This document shows, piece after piece, positions 15,505-25,292 of a stretch of 64,000 bases of DNA (positions are counted from its first letter, which is position 1; each line of letters opens with the position of its first letter). Below the pieces are notes generated by a model. That model did not search any database. It was not told the origin of the DNA and was given only the letters and a program-made list of their open reading frames with translations. Position numbers and translations under genes: made by a program. The DNA comes from Humitalea rosea. Lineage in GTDB: Bacteria; Pseudomonadota; Alphaproteobacteria; Acetobacterales; Acetobacteraceae. Location: NCBI RefSeq assembly GCF_003253705.1, contig NZ_QKYU01000009.1, positions 112,965 to 176,964 on the forward strand. The letters run 5' to 3'.

Positions 15505-17424
15505 TCACCTCCGGGGGCGCGCGTCCTCGGCCAGCAGCACCACCGATTGCGCCGACAGCGCCAGCCGCTCCGCCACCGGACCGGTGCGGGCGGGATCGGC
15601 GCTGTCGGCGATGATGTGCCAACCGCGTGACGGGGGCAGCATGGCACTGATCGCGGGGTCCGCCCCCTGGATTGCCAGCAGCACGCGATCCTCGCCCGAG
15701 CAGAGCGCGACCAGCAGGCTCCGGTGATGCGGATCCTGCCAGTCGGCCGCGGTCATCGCGACGCCATCAAGGCGCAGCCAGGCGACGTCGGGGGGTGAGC
15801 CCTTCCCCGTCAGCCAGGTCGCGCCATGCAGGGTCGGGTGGGTGCGCCGGGCGGCGATCAGCCGGGCGGTGAAGTCGACCAGCCCTTGGTCCATCCCCTG
15901 CCAGTCGAACCAGGAGATCACATTGTCCTGGGCGTAGGCGTTGTTGTTGCCCCCCTGGCCGCGCCCGGCCTCATCGCCCATGGAGAGCATCGGCGTACCG
16001 CGCGCGGCCAGCAGCAGCATCAGTATCGCCCGCACGTCGCACGCGCGCCGGGCGAGGATGGCGGGATCGTCGGCGGGCCCCTCGGCGCCATTGTTCCAGG
16101 AATGATTGGCGTCAGTGCCGTCGCGGTTCTGCTCGCCATTCGCCTCATTGTGCTTGCCCTCATAGGCGACGAGGTCGGCCAGCGAGAAGCCGTCATGCGC
16201 GGTCACGAAATTCAGGCTGTCGGTCGGCGCACGATGGGCGCCGGCGAAGATGTCCGCACTGCCGGCCAGACGCGTCGCGAGCCCGGCCAGGGTCGCGTTC
16301 TCCCGCCGCCAGAACCGCCTGAGATCGTCGCGGAAGCGGTCGTTCCATTCTGGCTGGCCGGGTGCGAAGCCGCCCAGATGGTAGCCGTGCCGGCCAGTGT
16401 CCCAGGGCTCCATGATCAACAAGCGGGTGGAGAGCAGCGGGTCCTGCCTCAGTGCCGTCAGCAGCGGTGCCTCGGGCGAGAATTCCAGCGCATCGCGGCC
16501 GAGGGTGACGGCCAGGTCGAAGCGGAACCCCTCCACCCCTGTCCGCCGCACCCAGGACCGCAGCGCATCCATCACCAGCCGCACCACCGCCGGCCGGTCG
16601 CAGCGCAGCGTGTTGCCGCAGCCGGTGTCGTTCACCAGCACGCCATCCCGCATGCGGTAGTACTCGCCCTCATCAAGCCCGCGCAGTGACAGGGTGGGGC
16701 CGAGGGCATCGCCCTCCCCGGTGTGGTTGAACACGACGTCGAGGATGGTGCCGATGCCGGCCGCGCGCAGGGCTGCCACCGCGTCGCGGATCTCATCCAG
16801 CCCCCCGGGGGCCAGGCGCGGATCGGGGGCCAGGAAGGCGATCGGGTTGTAGCCCCAGTAATTGGTCAGACCGAGCGGCGGCAGATGCCGCTCCTCGATC
16901 CAGGCGGCGCAGGGCAGCAGCTCGACATGGGTGACGCCGAGCCGGCGCAGATGCGCGATGGCCGCGGGATGGGCGAGGCCGGCGAAGGTGCCGCGGATCG
17001 CCTCGGGGATCGCCGGGTTGGCGATGGTGAAGCCGCGGACGTGCAGCTCCATCACCACGCGGGGGCCGGTCATCAGGGGCGGCAGCGGGGTGCGTGCGGC
17101 GGAGGCTTCGACGATCGCCTTGGGCACATGCGGGGCGCTGTCCTCGCGGCCTCCGGGCATCATGCTGGCGTGCAGGCGCGGGACGCGGTCCAACCGGGTT
17201 GCGTAGGGGTCGATCAGCAACCGTTCAGGCGCGCGATTCGTCCGCAGCCCGTAGCGCGCCCCAGGCTCCAGCCCGACCGGACCGTGCCATACCCCGCCAG
17301 TGCGGTGCGGCAGGCGGATGCGGGTAAGTTCGGCGTCGGCGGCATCGAACAGGCAGACCCAGACCGCCCCGGCCGCTGGGGCATGGACGGCAAAGATGCC
17401 GTCCGCCCGAACGCCCAGACGCAT
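15505..17424 (-). CDS. glgX: Glycogen debranching enzyme GlgX
   Basis: GH13 isoamylase-type enzyme that removes limit-dextrin branches during glycogen breakdown; 639 aa, slightly short of the usual 650-700. An N-terminal CBM48-like domain is followed by the catalytic barrel. YWGYNPIAF, DVVFNHTGEG, the nucleophile region EGFRFDLAV, the acid/base region LLIMEPWDTG and TAHDGFSLADLV are all present. It is the last gene of glgP-glgC-glgA-glgX. The ATG at 17424 overlaps the glgA stop (TGATG); a GTG one codon upstream is an alternative. Downstream is the IS remnant. Confidence 0.95.
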   Translation of the reverse strand: MRLGVRADGIFAVHAPAAGAVWVCLFDAADAELTRIRLPHRTGGVWHGPVGLEPGARYGLRTNRAPERLLIDPYATRLDRVPRLHASMMPGGREDSAPHVPKAIVEASAARTPLPPLMTGPRVVMELHVRGFTIANPAIPEAIRGTFAGLAHPAAIAHLRRLGVTHVELLPCAAWIEERHLPPLGLTNYWGYNPIAFLAPDPRLAPGGLDEIRDAVAALRAAGIGTILDVVFNHTGEGDALGPTLSLRGLDEGEYYRMRDGVLVNDTGCGNTLRCDRPAVVRLVMDALRSWVRRTGVEGFRFDLAVTLGRDALEFSPEAPLLTALRQDPLLSTRLLIMEPWDTGRHGYHLGGFAPGQPEWNDRFRDDLRRFWRRENATLAGLATRLAGSADIFAGAHRAPTDSLNFVTAHDGFSLADLVAYEGKHNEANGEQNRDGTDANHSWNNGAEGPADDPAILARRACDVRAILMLLLAARGTPMLSMGDEAGRGQGGNNNAYAQDNVISWFDWQGMDQGLVDFTARLIAARRTHPTLHGATWLTGKGSPPDVAWLRLDGVAMTAADWQDPHHRSLLVALCSGEDRVLLAIQGADPAISAMLPPSRGWHIIADSADPARTGPVAERLALSAQSVVLLAEDARPRR

Positions 17425-18860
17425 CACGCCGCGATGTCGCGATACAGGGACGCATATGCGGCGGCGGGCCGGGCCCAGGAGACATCGCCGCGCATGGCGT
17501 TGTGTTGCAGCCGCTTCCAGACGGGGCGGTCATGGAACAGGCTGATGGTCCGCAGGATCGCGGCCTCCAGCATCGGCGCATTGGTGGGGGAGAATACGAT
17601 GCCGGTGCCTTGGCCCTGTTCCAGGGCGGCGACATTCGCGTCGATCACGGTATCGGCCAGCCCACCCGTGCGCGCGACGACCGGGATTGCGCCATAGCGC
17701 AGCGCACAGAGCTGCGTCAGGCCACAGGGCTCGAAGCGCGAGGGCACCAGGATCGCATCGGCACCGCCCTGGATCAGATGCGCGATCGGCTCATCCAACG
17801 CGAAGACCGCGGCGATGCGCCCGGGGTGTGCGGCGGCGGCGGCGCGGAAGGCGGCCTCCAGCCCATGATCGCCGGAGCCGAGCAACGCCAGTTGCCCGCC
17901 GGCCACCAGCAGCGCCGGCAGCGCCTCTGGCAGCATGTCCAACCCCTTCTGCCAGGACAAGCGGCTGATCACGCCGAAGAGCGGGGCGCCGGGATCGGGG
18001 TCCAGCCCCATCCGCGCCTGCAGGGCGGCCTTGTTGCGGGCACGGCCGCGCGGATTGGCGGCGGCGAGATGCGGGTCGCGGGCCGGGTCCCAGATCGTGG
18101 TGTCGATGCCGTTGAGGATGCCGCGCAGATCGCGTGTCCGCGCGCGCAGCAGCCCGTCGAGACCCATCCCCGCCTCCGGCGTGCGGATCTCGGCGGCATA
18201 GGTGGGGGAGACGGTGGTGATCCGGTCCGCCAGTGCCAGCCCGGCCTTGAGGAAGCCGATCTGCCCCCAGTGTTCCACCCCATCCAGGCTGAAGGCGCGT
18301 TCCGGCAAGCCGAGCTGGCCGAGCAGCCCCCGGTCGAACTGGCCCTGGAAGGCGAGGTTATGAACGGTGAAGACGGTGGCGGGGCGCGGCGCCGCGCCGA
18401 AATGCAGCCGCGCGATCGCCATTCCCGATTGCCAGTCATGAGCATGCACGACTGCGGGCGAAAAGCCGGGAATGGCCCCCCGGGCGATGGCATCGGCAGC
18501 GGCGCCGAGTGCGCCGAACCGTAGCCCGTTATCGGCCCAATCCACGCCATCCGGCCCGGCATAGGGCCCGCCCGGCCGGTCATACAGATGCGGCGCATCC
18601 AGCACGAAGACATCCAGCCCCGCGATCCGCGTTGCCAGCACCCGCGCCGGGCCCCCGAACATCGCCCCGGCGTCCCAGGCAAGGCTGACGCCCGGCAGGC
18701 CCGCAAGCTGCGCCAGCACGCCGCGATAGCCGGGCAGCAGCGTCGTCACCGCCACATCATGCGCCGCCAGGGCATGCGGCAGCGCGCCGACGACATCCGC
18801 GAGGCCGCCGGTCTTCACCAGCGGGAAGACCTCGGGCGCGACGGCAAGGACCTGCATCAT
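17424..18860 (-). CDS. glgA: Glycogen synthase GlgA (ADP-glucose type, GT5)
   Basis: Transfers glucose from ADP-glucose to the non-reducing end of glycogen. The 478 aa are the standard length. The ADP-glucose-binding motif [13 protein letters not shown] begins at residue 16, and the C-terminal GT-B region has [29 protein letters not shown] and [17 protein letters not shown]. The gene starts ATGATG; either Met is possible and both overlap the glgC stop. It lies between glgC and glgX in the operon, with overlaps on both sides. Confidence 0.96.
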   Translation of the reverse strand: MMQVLAVAPEVFPLVKTGGLADVVGALPHALAAHDVAVTTLLPGYRGVLAQLAGLPGVSLAWDAGAMFGGPARVLATRIAGLDVFVLDAPHLYDRPGGPYAGPDGVDWADNGLRFGALGAAADAIARGAIPGFSPAVVHAHDWQSGMAIARLHFGAAPRPATVFTVHNLAFQGQFDRGLLGQLGLPERAFSLDGVEHWGQIGFLKAGLALADRITTVSPTYAAEIRTPEAGMGLDGLLRARTRDLRGILNGIDTTIWDPARDPHLAAANPRGRARNKAALQARMGLDPDPGAPLFGVISRLSWQKGLDMLPEALPALLVAGGQLALLGSGDHGLEAAFRAAAAAHPGRIAAVFALDEPIAHLIQGGADAILVPSRFEPCGLTQLCALRYGAIPVVARTGGLADTVIDANVAALEQGQGTGIVFSPTNAPMLEAAILRTISLFHDRPVWKRLQHNAMRGDVSWARPAAAYASLYRDIAA

Positions 18861-20125
18861 CCGGCCAGACGGTCCAGCATCGGCTGTGTCACCAGCACCA
18901 CGCCACGATCGGTGCGGCGGAAGCGGCGGGCGTCCTCCACCGGGTCCTCGCCCACCACCAGCCCCGCGGGGATGCGCACGCCGGAATCGATGATCGCGTT
19001 GCTGATCCGCGCGTGCCGCCCGACATCGACGCCAGGCAGGATGAGGGAGGAGTTGACCGTCGCCCAGGAATGCACCCGGACATTGGTGAAGACCAGTGAA
19101 CGCCAGAGTGCGGCGCCCGAGATGATGCAGCCGCCGGAGACCAGCGATGACACCGCCTCGCCGCGCCGCCCCGGCACGTCATGGACGAATTTGGCAGGGG
19201 GCGTCAGCTCGCTGTTGGTCCAGATCGGCCAGTCGCGGTCGAACAGGTCCAGTTCGGGAATGACATCGGTCAGCGCGATATTCGCCTCCCAATAGGCATC
19301 CAGGGTGCCGACGTCCCGCCAATAAGGGGCGGCCTCATTGCTGCTGCGGACGCAGGAGCGGGCGAAGGGATGCGCGACCGCGCGGCCCTCGGCGACCATC
19401 CGGGGGATGATGTCCTTCCCGAAATCGCGCGAGGATTTCGGATCGGCCGCGTCGCGTCGCAGCTCCTCCATCAGCACGCTGGTCTTGAAGGCGTAGATGC
19501 CCATGCTGCCGAGCGCCATGGTCGGATCGCCCGGCATCCCAGGCGGCGCCTTGGGCTTCTCCAGGAACTCCAGCACGCGGTCGGAGGCATCGACGGCCAT
19601 GACGCCAAAGGCCGAAGCCTCGGCGATCGGCACCGCATGGCAGCCGATGGTGACGTCGGCGCCGCTGTCCACATGCTGTTGCAGCATGGATTCGTAATCC
19701 ATCTTGTACACATGGTCCCCCGCCAGGATCACGATGTACTCGACGCCATAGGACTCAATAATGTCGGCGTTCTGATACACCGCATCGGCGGTGCCCATGT
19801 ACCATTTGTCCTCGGCCACGCGCTGGCTGGCCGGCAGGATGTCGAAGGATTCGTTGCGTTCCGGCCGCAGGAAGGTCCAGCCCCGCTGCATGTGCCGGAT
19901 CAGGCTATGCGCCTTGTACTGGGTCGCGACCCCGATGCGGCGGATGCCGCTGTTCAGGGCGTTGGACAGTGCGAAATCGATGATGCGCGATTTACCGCCG
20001 AAGAAGACCGCCGGCTTCGCGCGCCGGTCGGTCAGCTCCATCAAACGGCTTCCCCGCCCCCCTGCCAGCACATAGGCCATGGTGTGGCGGGACAGGGGTT
20101 GGTTCGGCGTCGTGGCTCGCACCAT
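18857..20125 (-). CDS. glgC: Glucose-1-phosphate adenylyltransferase GlgC
   Basis: Makes ADP-glucose from ATP and glucose-1-phosphate, the committed and allosterically controlled step of bacterial glycogen synthesis. The 422 aa begin with the nucleotidyltransferase motif [15 protein letters not shown] and continue with [23 protein letters not shown] and [13 protein letters not shown]. The C-terminal left-handed beta-helix begins near [11 protein letters not shown]. The gene follows glgP by 87 bases, enough for a leader of its own. That leader can fold a CTCCG/CGGAG hairpin and carries an ACACGGAG stretch resembling a CsrA site near the ribosome-binding region. Its stop overlaps glgA. Confidence 0.96.
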   Translation of the reverse strand: MVRATTPNQPLSRHTMAYVLAGGRGSRLMELTDRRAKPAVFFGGKSRIIDFALSNALNSGIRRIGVATQYKAHSLIRHMQRGWTFLRPERNESFDILPASQRVAEDKWYMGTADAVYQNADIIESYGVEYIVILAGDHVYKMDYESMLQQHVDSGADVTIGCHAVPIAEASAFGVMAVDASDRVLEFLEKPKAPPGMPGDPTMALGSMGIYAFKTSVLMEELRRDAADPKSSRDFGKDIIPRMVAEGRAVAHPFARSCVRSSNEAAPYWRDVGTLDAYWEANIALTDVIPELDLFDRDWPIWTNSELTPPAKFVHDVPGRRGEAVSSLVSGGCIISGAALWRSLVFTNVRVHSWATVNSSLILPGVDVGRHARISNAIIDSGVRIPAGLVVGEDPVEDARRFRRTDRGVVLVTQPMLDRLAG

Positions 20126-20136
20126 CTTGGTTAGCG

Positions 20137-20157
20137 CCCTCTCCGTGTATCCCGGAG
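20137..20157 (-). promoter_or_regulatory. glgC leader hairpin overlapping the ribosome-binding region, CsrA-like motif
   Basis: On the minus strand, CTCCG and CGGAG (plus coordinates 20153-20157 and 20141-20145) form a 5-bp stem with the loop GGATACA. The sequence ATACACGGAG matches the ACANGGAN core of the CsrA consensus, and GGAGAGGG is the likely Shine-Dalgarno region upstream of ATG 20125. The arrangement recalls the known CsrA control of enterobacterial glgC. Whether this organism has CsrA cannot be seen here. Confidence 0.35.
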
Positions 20158-20212
20158 GTTAGCCCCTCGTCAGACGGTGTCCCAGGTCCAAAATTTTACC
20201 AATCGCGGCGCC

Positions 20213-22711
20213 TCACCTATTGACCGGCACATTCCAGATATCTTTGGCGTATTCGGCGATCGCGCGGTCCGCGGAGAACCAGCCGACATTGGCGGTGTTC
20301 AGGATCGCCGACTTCGCCCACACCTCGGGCTGGCGCCAGACCTCGGCGACCTGCCGCTGGGTGTTCCAGTAGCTGTCGAAATCGGCGGTGACGAGGAAGT
20401 AATCGCCCCCTCGCATCGCCTGGGTGATTGGCCGGTAGCGATCACGGTCATCCGGCGAGAAGACGCCGCCCTCGATCTGCTCCAACACCTGGGAAAGCTT
20501 GGGGCTGGCCGCGATCACGGCACCGGCGTCGTAGCCATGCTGGCGGCGCTCGGCCACATCCTCGGTTGTCAGGCCGAAGATGAAGATGTTGTCAGCCCCG
20601 ACGCGATCGAAGATCTCCACATTGGCGCCATCCATCGTGCCGATCGTCAGTGCGCCGTTCAACGCCAGCTTCATGTTGCCGGTGCCGGAGGCCTCCATCC
20701 CCGCCGTCGAGATCTGTTCGGAAAGATCCGCTGCAGGAATGATGCGTTCGGCGAGTGTGACGTTGTAGTTCGGCAGGAAAGCCACCTTGAGCCGCCCGCG
20801 CACCACGGGATCGTTGTTCACAAGCTTGGCCACGTCATTGGCCAGGCGGATGATCAGCTTTGCCTGATGGTAGGAGGCCGCGGCCTTGCCCGCGAAGATC
20901 TTTACCCGCGGCGACCAGTTCTGCATCGGATCGGCACGGATCGCGTCATACAGGGCGATGGTTTCCAGCACGTTCAGCAGCTGGCGCTTGTATTCGTGGA
21001 TGCGCTTGATCTGCACGTCGAACAGCGCCGAAGGATCGACGCGCACGCCGATGCGATCCTGGATCACCCGCGCCAGAGAAACCTTGTTCGCCCGTTTCAC
21101 GGCCATGAAGCGCGTCTGGAAGGACGCATCGCTGGCGAGGGGCCGCAGCTTCTCCAGCACATCCGGCCGGTCCAGTACCTCGGGCCCCACAGCTTCGACC
21201 AAGAGCGCCGTCAGCCGCGGATTGCACTGCTGCAACCAGCGCCGGAAGGTGATGCCATTGGTCTTGTTGACGATCTTGCCGGGGAACAGCATGTCGAAAT
21301 CGCTGAACAGCGTCTTTCGCAGCAGGTTGGTATGCAGGGCCGAAACGCCATTGACGTGGTGCGAGCCGACCACGGCCAGATGGCCCATGCGGACCTTGCG
21401 ACCATGGCTTTCCTCGATCAGCGAGATCGAGGTGAGCAGCCGCGTGTCATGCGGATGCGCCTTGTCCGCCTCATCGAGGTGGATCGCGTTGATCATGTAG
21501 ATGATCTGCATCTGGCGCGGCAGCAGCCGCTCCATCAGCGGCACCGGCCAGGTCTCCAGCGCCTCCGGCAGCAAGGTGTGGTTGGTATAGGAGAAGGTGC
21601 GCCGGGTCAGGTCCCAGGCCTCCTCCCAGGGCACGCCGTTCAGATCCACCATGATCCGCATCAGTTCGGCGATCGAGATCGCCGGATGCGTGTCGTTCAA
21701 CTGGATCGCCACGCGGTCGGGCAGGGAGCGGATGTCGCCGTCATAAACGCGCAGATGCCGCTTCACGAGATCCTGCAGCGAGGCGGAGGCGAAGAAGAAC
21801 TCCTGCCGCAGCCGCAGTTCCTGGCCAGAGGGGGTTTCGTCGGAGGGGTAGAGCACCTTGCTCACCGCCTCCAGCCGCACGCGATCGGCCAGGGCGCCCA
21901 CGTGGTCGCCGGCATTGAAGGATTCCAGCCGCAGGATTTCGGGGCTGCGCGCCGACCACAGGCGCAGCGTGTTCACCTGCGCCGCGCGCCAGCCGACAAC
22001 CGGCGTATCATAGGCGACGGCATCGACCGTCTCGGCCGGCGTCCAAACGCGAGGGCCGAGGTCGTCGGCATTCTCCGCCGCCGCGACATGGCCGCCGAAG
22101 CCGATGGTATAGGCGATTTCCGGCCGCGCGAATTCCCAGGGGTTGCCGAAGGCCAGCCAGTCCTCGGGGTATTCCTGCTGCACGCCGCCCACGATGGCCT
22201 GGCGGAACAGCCCATGATCGTAGCGGATGCCATAGCCGAAGGCGGGAATGGCGAGGGTCGCCATGCTCTCCATGAAGCATGCCGCGAGGCGGCCGAGGCC
22301 GCCATTGCCCAGCGCCGCATCGGGCTCCTGGCCGCGGACGGCGTCATACTCGGCGCCAAGCGAGGTAAGGGCCTCGGTCACCGCCTCGGTCATTTCGAGG
22401 TTGCTGACGTTGTCGGCCAAGAGTCGGCCGATCAGGAATTCCAGCGAGAGATAATAGACCTGCTTGCGGTGCGCCGCGTAGGCGGCGCGCGTCTGCGGCA
22501 GCCAATTGTCGAGGATACGGTCGCGCACCGCGAGCGCGGTCGCGACGAACCAGTCGTGCGGATTGGCCGCGACAAGATTCTTGCCCACATTGTAGGTGAG
22601 CTTTTCCAGGATATCGGCGCGAAGCGTCGCCGCATCCACGCCACGACGCGCGGTCTGCGGCTCGGCCAGCGGTTCGGCCATGCTCTGCTCGGCGGTGGTC
22701 TGGGGACTCAT
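20213..22711 (-). CDS. glgP: Glycogen/starch/alpha-glucan phosphorylase GlgP
   Basis: PLP-dependent GT35 enzyme that releases glucose-1-phosphate from glycogen, 832 aa. The N-terminal LAACFMESMATL and FGYGIRYDHGLFRQ and the C-terminal PLP region EASGTGNMKLALNG are all diagnostic; the Schiff-base lysine is in GNMK. It is first in the minus-strand operon glgP-glgC-glgA-glgX. gaagg lies upstream of the ATG. It is separated from the unrelated Rieske gene by 72 bases. The long open frame on the opposite strand over this gene is a GC-bias artefact. Confidence 0.97.
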   Translation of the reverse strand: MSPQTTAEQSMAEPLAEPQTARRGVDAATLRADILEKLTYNVGKNLVAANPHDWFVATALAVRDRILDNWLPQTRAAYAAHRKQVYYLSLEFLIGRLLADNVSNLEMTEAVTEALTSLGAEYDAVRGQEPDAALGNGGLGRLAACFMESMATLAIPAFGYGIRYDHGLFRQAIVGGVQQEYPEDWLAFGNPWEFARPEIAYTIGFGGHVAAAENADDLGPRVWTPAETVDAVAYDTPVVGWRAAQVNTLRLWSARSPEILRLESFNAGDHVGALADRVRLEAVSKVLYPSDETPSGQELRLRQEFFFASASLQDLVKRHLRVYDGDIRSLPDRVAIQLNDTHPAISIAELMRIMVDLNGVPWEEAWDLTRRTFSYTNHTLLPEALETWPVPLMERLLPRQMQIIYMINAIHLDEADKAHPHDTRLLTSISLIEESHGRKVRMGHLAVVGSHHVNGVSALHTNLLRKTLFSDFDMLFPGKIVNKTNGITFRRWLQQCNPRLTALLVEAVGPEVLDRPDVLEKLRPLASDASFQTRFMAVKRANKVSLARVIQDRIGVRVDPSALFDVQIKRIHEYKRQLLNVLETIALYDAIRADPMQNWSPRVKIFAGKAAASYHQAKLIIRLANDVAKLVNNDPVVRGRLKVAFLPNYNVTLAERIIPAADLSEQISTAGMEASGTGNMKLALNGALTIGTMDGANVEIFDRVGADNIFIFGLTTEDVAERRQHGYDAGAVIAASPKLSQVLEQIEGGVFSPDDRDRYRPITQAMRGGDYFLVTADFDSYWNTQRQVAEVWRQPEVWAKSAILNTANVGWFSADRAIAEYAKDIWNVPVNR

Positions 22712-22783
22712 ACGGCGGTGGCCTTCACGGTTCTCTGCGGCGCCGCACCTTGGCAGCTACCGGGGGCGGAGTAAAAGCCCGGT

Positions 22784-23794
22784 CTATTCAACCGCCCTGA
22801 CAATATCGGCATCGGCGATCATCCGCGCGAGGATGCGGCGCATCATCACGCCAGGCTTGTCGGAAGGCATATTCATCTCCCGCCCGGCCTGGTCCAGAGG
22901 CACATCCCAGTCTGTGGACTCCAGGATTTCGCGATCTTCGCCGGTGACGACACGATCGAAGTCGATAACCTTCTGGGCTGGCGCATCGGCCTCGGTATCA
23001 TTGCGATAAACCCATTGGCAGATCATCGAATGTTGATCGTCGATCGGTGTGGCGGCAGTCACGATGCTGTGGACCAGACCGTTCGGATAGGTGATCCGCA
23101 GCTTCCGCAGGAAGGGCGCATACCAGCGCGCGTTCATCGAGCGCACGGTGGTGTCGCTGTCCATGTTCAGCAGCACCTTCTGCGCCTCCGGATTACGGAC
23201 CGGCACCTCTGAACGGAAGGTGAAGCCGTCGGCGAATTCGTCGATCTCCACCTTGGCAGGCTCGGGATGGCCCTGATCGCCGAAGCTGGCGCGATGGACG
23301 AAGGCGAAATGCGCGTTGTCGAAGGAATTCTCCATCACGCGCAGGCCGGCGCAGGACCAGCTTTCGTAGAATTCGTCGATATGGCGGAAGCCTTCGGCCT
23401 CCTCCTCGAAATCGGGAATCGGATACAAGGGCTCGGCCAGCGCGACCCAGACATAGCCGTAGCGGATTTCGGCGCGATACCCGGGCACCGACATGTTGGT
23501 GCGGCCCTGGCGGTCCACCGGCCGCTGCGGCACGCGCACCACGGTGCCGTCCCGGTCGAATTCCCAACCATGGTAGCCGCAGGCGAGCACACCGTTGCTG
23601 TAGAACCCCTTGGATAGCTTGGCCGTGCGGTGACAGCAGCGGTCATCCAGGGCGGCGGCCCGGCCCTCGCCGTCCCGCCAGACGACGATATCGCGCCCGA
23701 GCAGGCGGAAGGCCCTGGGCCCGCCCTCAAGCAGGGAGACCGGGATCACCGGGTACCAGAACTGTGTCAGCAAGGGGGTCTGGGTCACACGCAT
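22784..23794 (-). CDS. Rieske [2Fe-2S] aromatic ring-hydroxylating oxygenase, alpha subunit
   Basis: Terminal oxygenase component, 336 aa. The Rieske cluster is bound by CCHRTAK (Cys53, His55) and CGYHGW (Cys72, His75). The mononuclear iron site is in NSFDNAHFAFVH, with the usual Asp-His-His spacing. The protein is short and resembles the class of single-component-like oxygenases that act on small or N-heteroaromatic substrates and need a separate reductase. I placed the start at MRVTQTPLL (23794); the upstream in-frame extension looks non-coding. No reductase gene with a plant-type ferredoxin domain is adjacent. It is divergent from a creatininase-family gene. Confidence 0.9.
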   Translation of the reverse strand: MRVTQTPLLTQFWYPVIPVSLLEGGPRAFRLLGRDIVVWRDGEGRAAALDDRCCHRTAKLSKGFYSNGVLACGYHGWEFDRDGTVVRVPQRPVDRQGRTNMSVPGYRAEIRYGYVWVALAEPLYPIPDFEEEAEGFRHIDEFYESWSCAGLRVMENSFDNAHFAFVHRASFGDQGHPEPAKVEIDEFADGFTFRSEVPVRNPEAQKVLLNMDSDTTVRSMNARWYAPFLRKLRITYPNGLVHSIVTAATPIDDQHSMICQWVYRNDTEADAPAQKVIDFDRVVTGEDREILESTDWDVPLDQAGREMNMPSDKPGVMMRRILARMIADADIVRAVE

Positions 23795-23990
23795 GGCCAG
23801 GATGCTGCCGTGCTGGCGGCCCCGGCCGCAAGGCGATTTCGGCCATGACGGCAGGCAGTTGCCGCCTTCGCTGCCGTGATTTGCGGCGCTGGGCTGAAAT
23901 TCCGGGCAGCGAGGCGCCACCGGCCCGATGCGCGTTGAGCGGCGGGCTGCTACATCCGGCGGGTTCCCGCGCGCTGGAGTGGCCCTGACG

Positions 23991-24806
23991 ATGACCCTTG
24001 CCTCCCGCTATTGGGCCGACCTGCCCTGGCCTGCCTTCCGTGACCTGCCCGCCGAAACCGTGGCCATCATTCCGGTCGCCAGCATCGAGCAGCATGGGCC
24101 GCACCTGCCTGTTTCCGTGGACACCACGATCAACGAGGGCGTCATCGCCCGCACGCTGGAGTTCCTGGCGCCCGAGGTGCCGGTGCTGGTGTTGCCGACC
24201 CAGCGCGTGGGCCTCTCTGTCGAACATCTGGAGTTTCCCGGCACCCTTACCCTGACGCCCGAAACCTTGCTGGCGGTGGTCAGCGAGCTTGGCGACAGCG
24301 TCGCCCGCGCGGGCGTGCGCAAGGTGGTCTTCGTGAACAGCCATGGCGGCCAGCCGCAGATCCTCGATATCGCGGCGCGGCGGATGCGGATCCGGCATCA
24401 GATCTTCGCCGTGAACTGCCAATGGTCGCGCCTGGGCAAGCCCGCGGGCCTCGTCTCCGACATGGAGAGCAAATACGGCATCCATGCCGGACACGTCGAA
24501 ACCGCGCTGATGCTGGCGCTGAAGCCTGAGCGCGTGGACATGTCCAAGGCGCGCAACTTCGCGAGCCGGGCCATGGGCTTTGCCAATGAGGCGCCGCTGT
24601 TGTCGCCCGAAGCCGGGGTGCCGTTCGGCTGGATGGCGCAGGACCTGCACCCGGCCGGGGCGGTGGGCGATGCGAGCCTGGCGACCGTCGAGACCGGGCA
24701 GAAGATCCTGGATTATGCCGGGCAGCGCATGGCGGAGCTCTGGACCCAGGTCTGGAAGTTCGACCGCGAGGCCTGGCTGAGCACGGCGCCCGATCCGCAG
24801 GCCTAG
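23991..24806 (+). CDS. Creatininase family protein (creatinine amidohydrolase fold)
   Basis: Metal-dependent amidohydrolase of the creatininase superfamily, which includes enzymes opening cyclic amides and formamide-type intermediates. The 271 aa contain SIEQHGPHLPVSVDTT (metal ligands Glu33, His35, Asp44) and VNSHGGQPQI, with HAGHVETAL further on. These are the conserved metal and catalytic motifs. It is divergent from the Rieske gene. Its end overlaps the end of the convergent cupin gene by 4 bases. The substrate is unknown; proximity to a Rieske oxygenase and a pyrimidine-type importer suggests a nitrogen heterocycle, which is inference. Confidence 0.88.
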   Translation: MTLASRYWADLPWPAFRDLPAETVAIIPVASIEQHGPHLPVSVDTTINEGVIARTLEFLAPEVPVLVLPTQRVGLSVEHLEFPGTLTLTPETLLAVVSELGDSVARAGVRKVVFVNSHGGQPQILDIAARRMRIRHQIFAVNCQWSRLGKPAGLVSDMESKYGIHAGHVETALMLALKPERVDMSKARNFASRAMGFANEAPLLSPEAGVPFGWMAQDLHPAGAVGDASLATVETGQKILDYAGQRMAELWTQVWKFDREAWLSTAPDPQA

Positions 24807-25237
24807 GGCCTCGCGCCCATGATGATGGCGCGGTCGGCTGCGGTCAGCTCCACGGGCTGCCCGTTGCGGATCAGCTCGGCAAATCCTTCGTTCGGCGTCA
24901 TCAGCGTCAGGCAATAGAGCTTCTCCGCGCCGGTGTTCTCGACGCGGTGCTCGGTGCCGGGGCGCAGCACGAAGGAATCGCCCGGGCCGATGGCCATCCG
25001 CTGCCCTGCAGCTTCGGCGATGCCGGTGCCGGCCAGGACGAAGAAGCATTCCTCCGCTTCCGCATGGGTGTTGGGCGGTGTGGCCCCACCCGGTGCGAAG
25101 ATCTCCACGACCAGCGTGAAGCTGACGCCATCGGCCAAGGGGTCGAAGATGCAGGCGAAGTAGTTGGTATCCTGGGGCGAGATGCGGAAGCCGCGCAGAT
25201 CGGCGGCACGACGGGCGAGCACTGGTTTGGGCATCAT
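24803..25237 (-). CDS. Small cupin-domain protein
   Basis: Single-domain cupin, 144 aa. The metal-binding cupin motif 1 is visible as PPNTHAEAEECFFVLAGTG and motif 2 as PGDSFVLRPGTEHRVEN. The gene starts ATGATG at 25237, and gagg lies upstream. It sits between the convergent creatininase gene and a divergent flavodoxin-fold oxidoreductase. Cupins of this kind may be small dioxygenases, isomerases or ligand sensors; nothing in the sequence decides. Confidence 0.82.
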   Translation of the reverse strand: MMPKPVLARRAADLRGFRISPQDTNYFACIFDPLADGVSFTLVVEIFAPGGATPPNTHAEAEECFFVLAGTGIAEAAGQRMAIGPGDSFVLRPGTEHRVENTGAEKLYCLTLMTPNEGFAELIRNGQPVELTAADRAIIMGARP

Positions 25238-25292
25238 GCGGCGTGGGCCTCGATGATCTTGCGGGTTGATAGTCTGGGAGGGATCATGCGGG

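Noticed and set aside
20177..22774. A long open frame antisense to glgP (about 865 codons)
   Set aside because: It mirrors the codons of a clearly conserved glycogen phosphorylase, has low-complexity His/Arg/Gly-rich composition and no recognisable domain; it is a by-product of high GC third positions.
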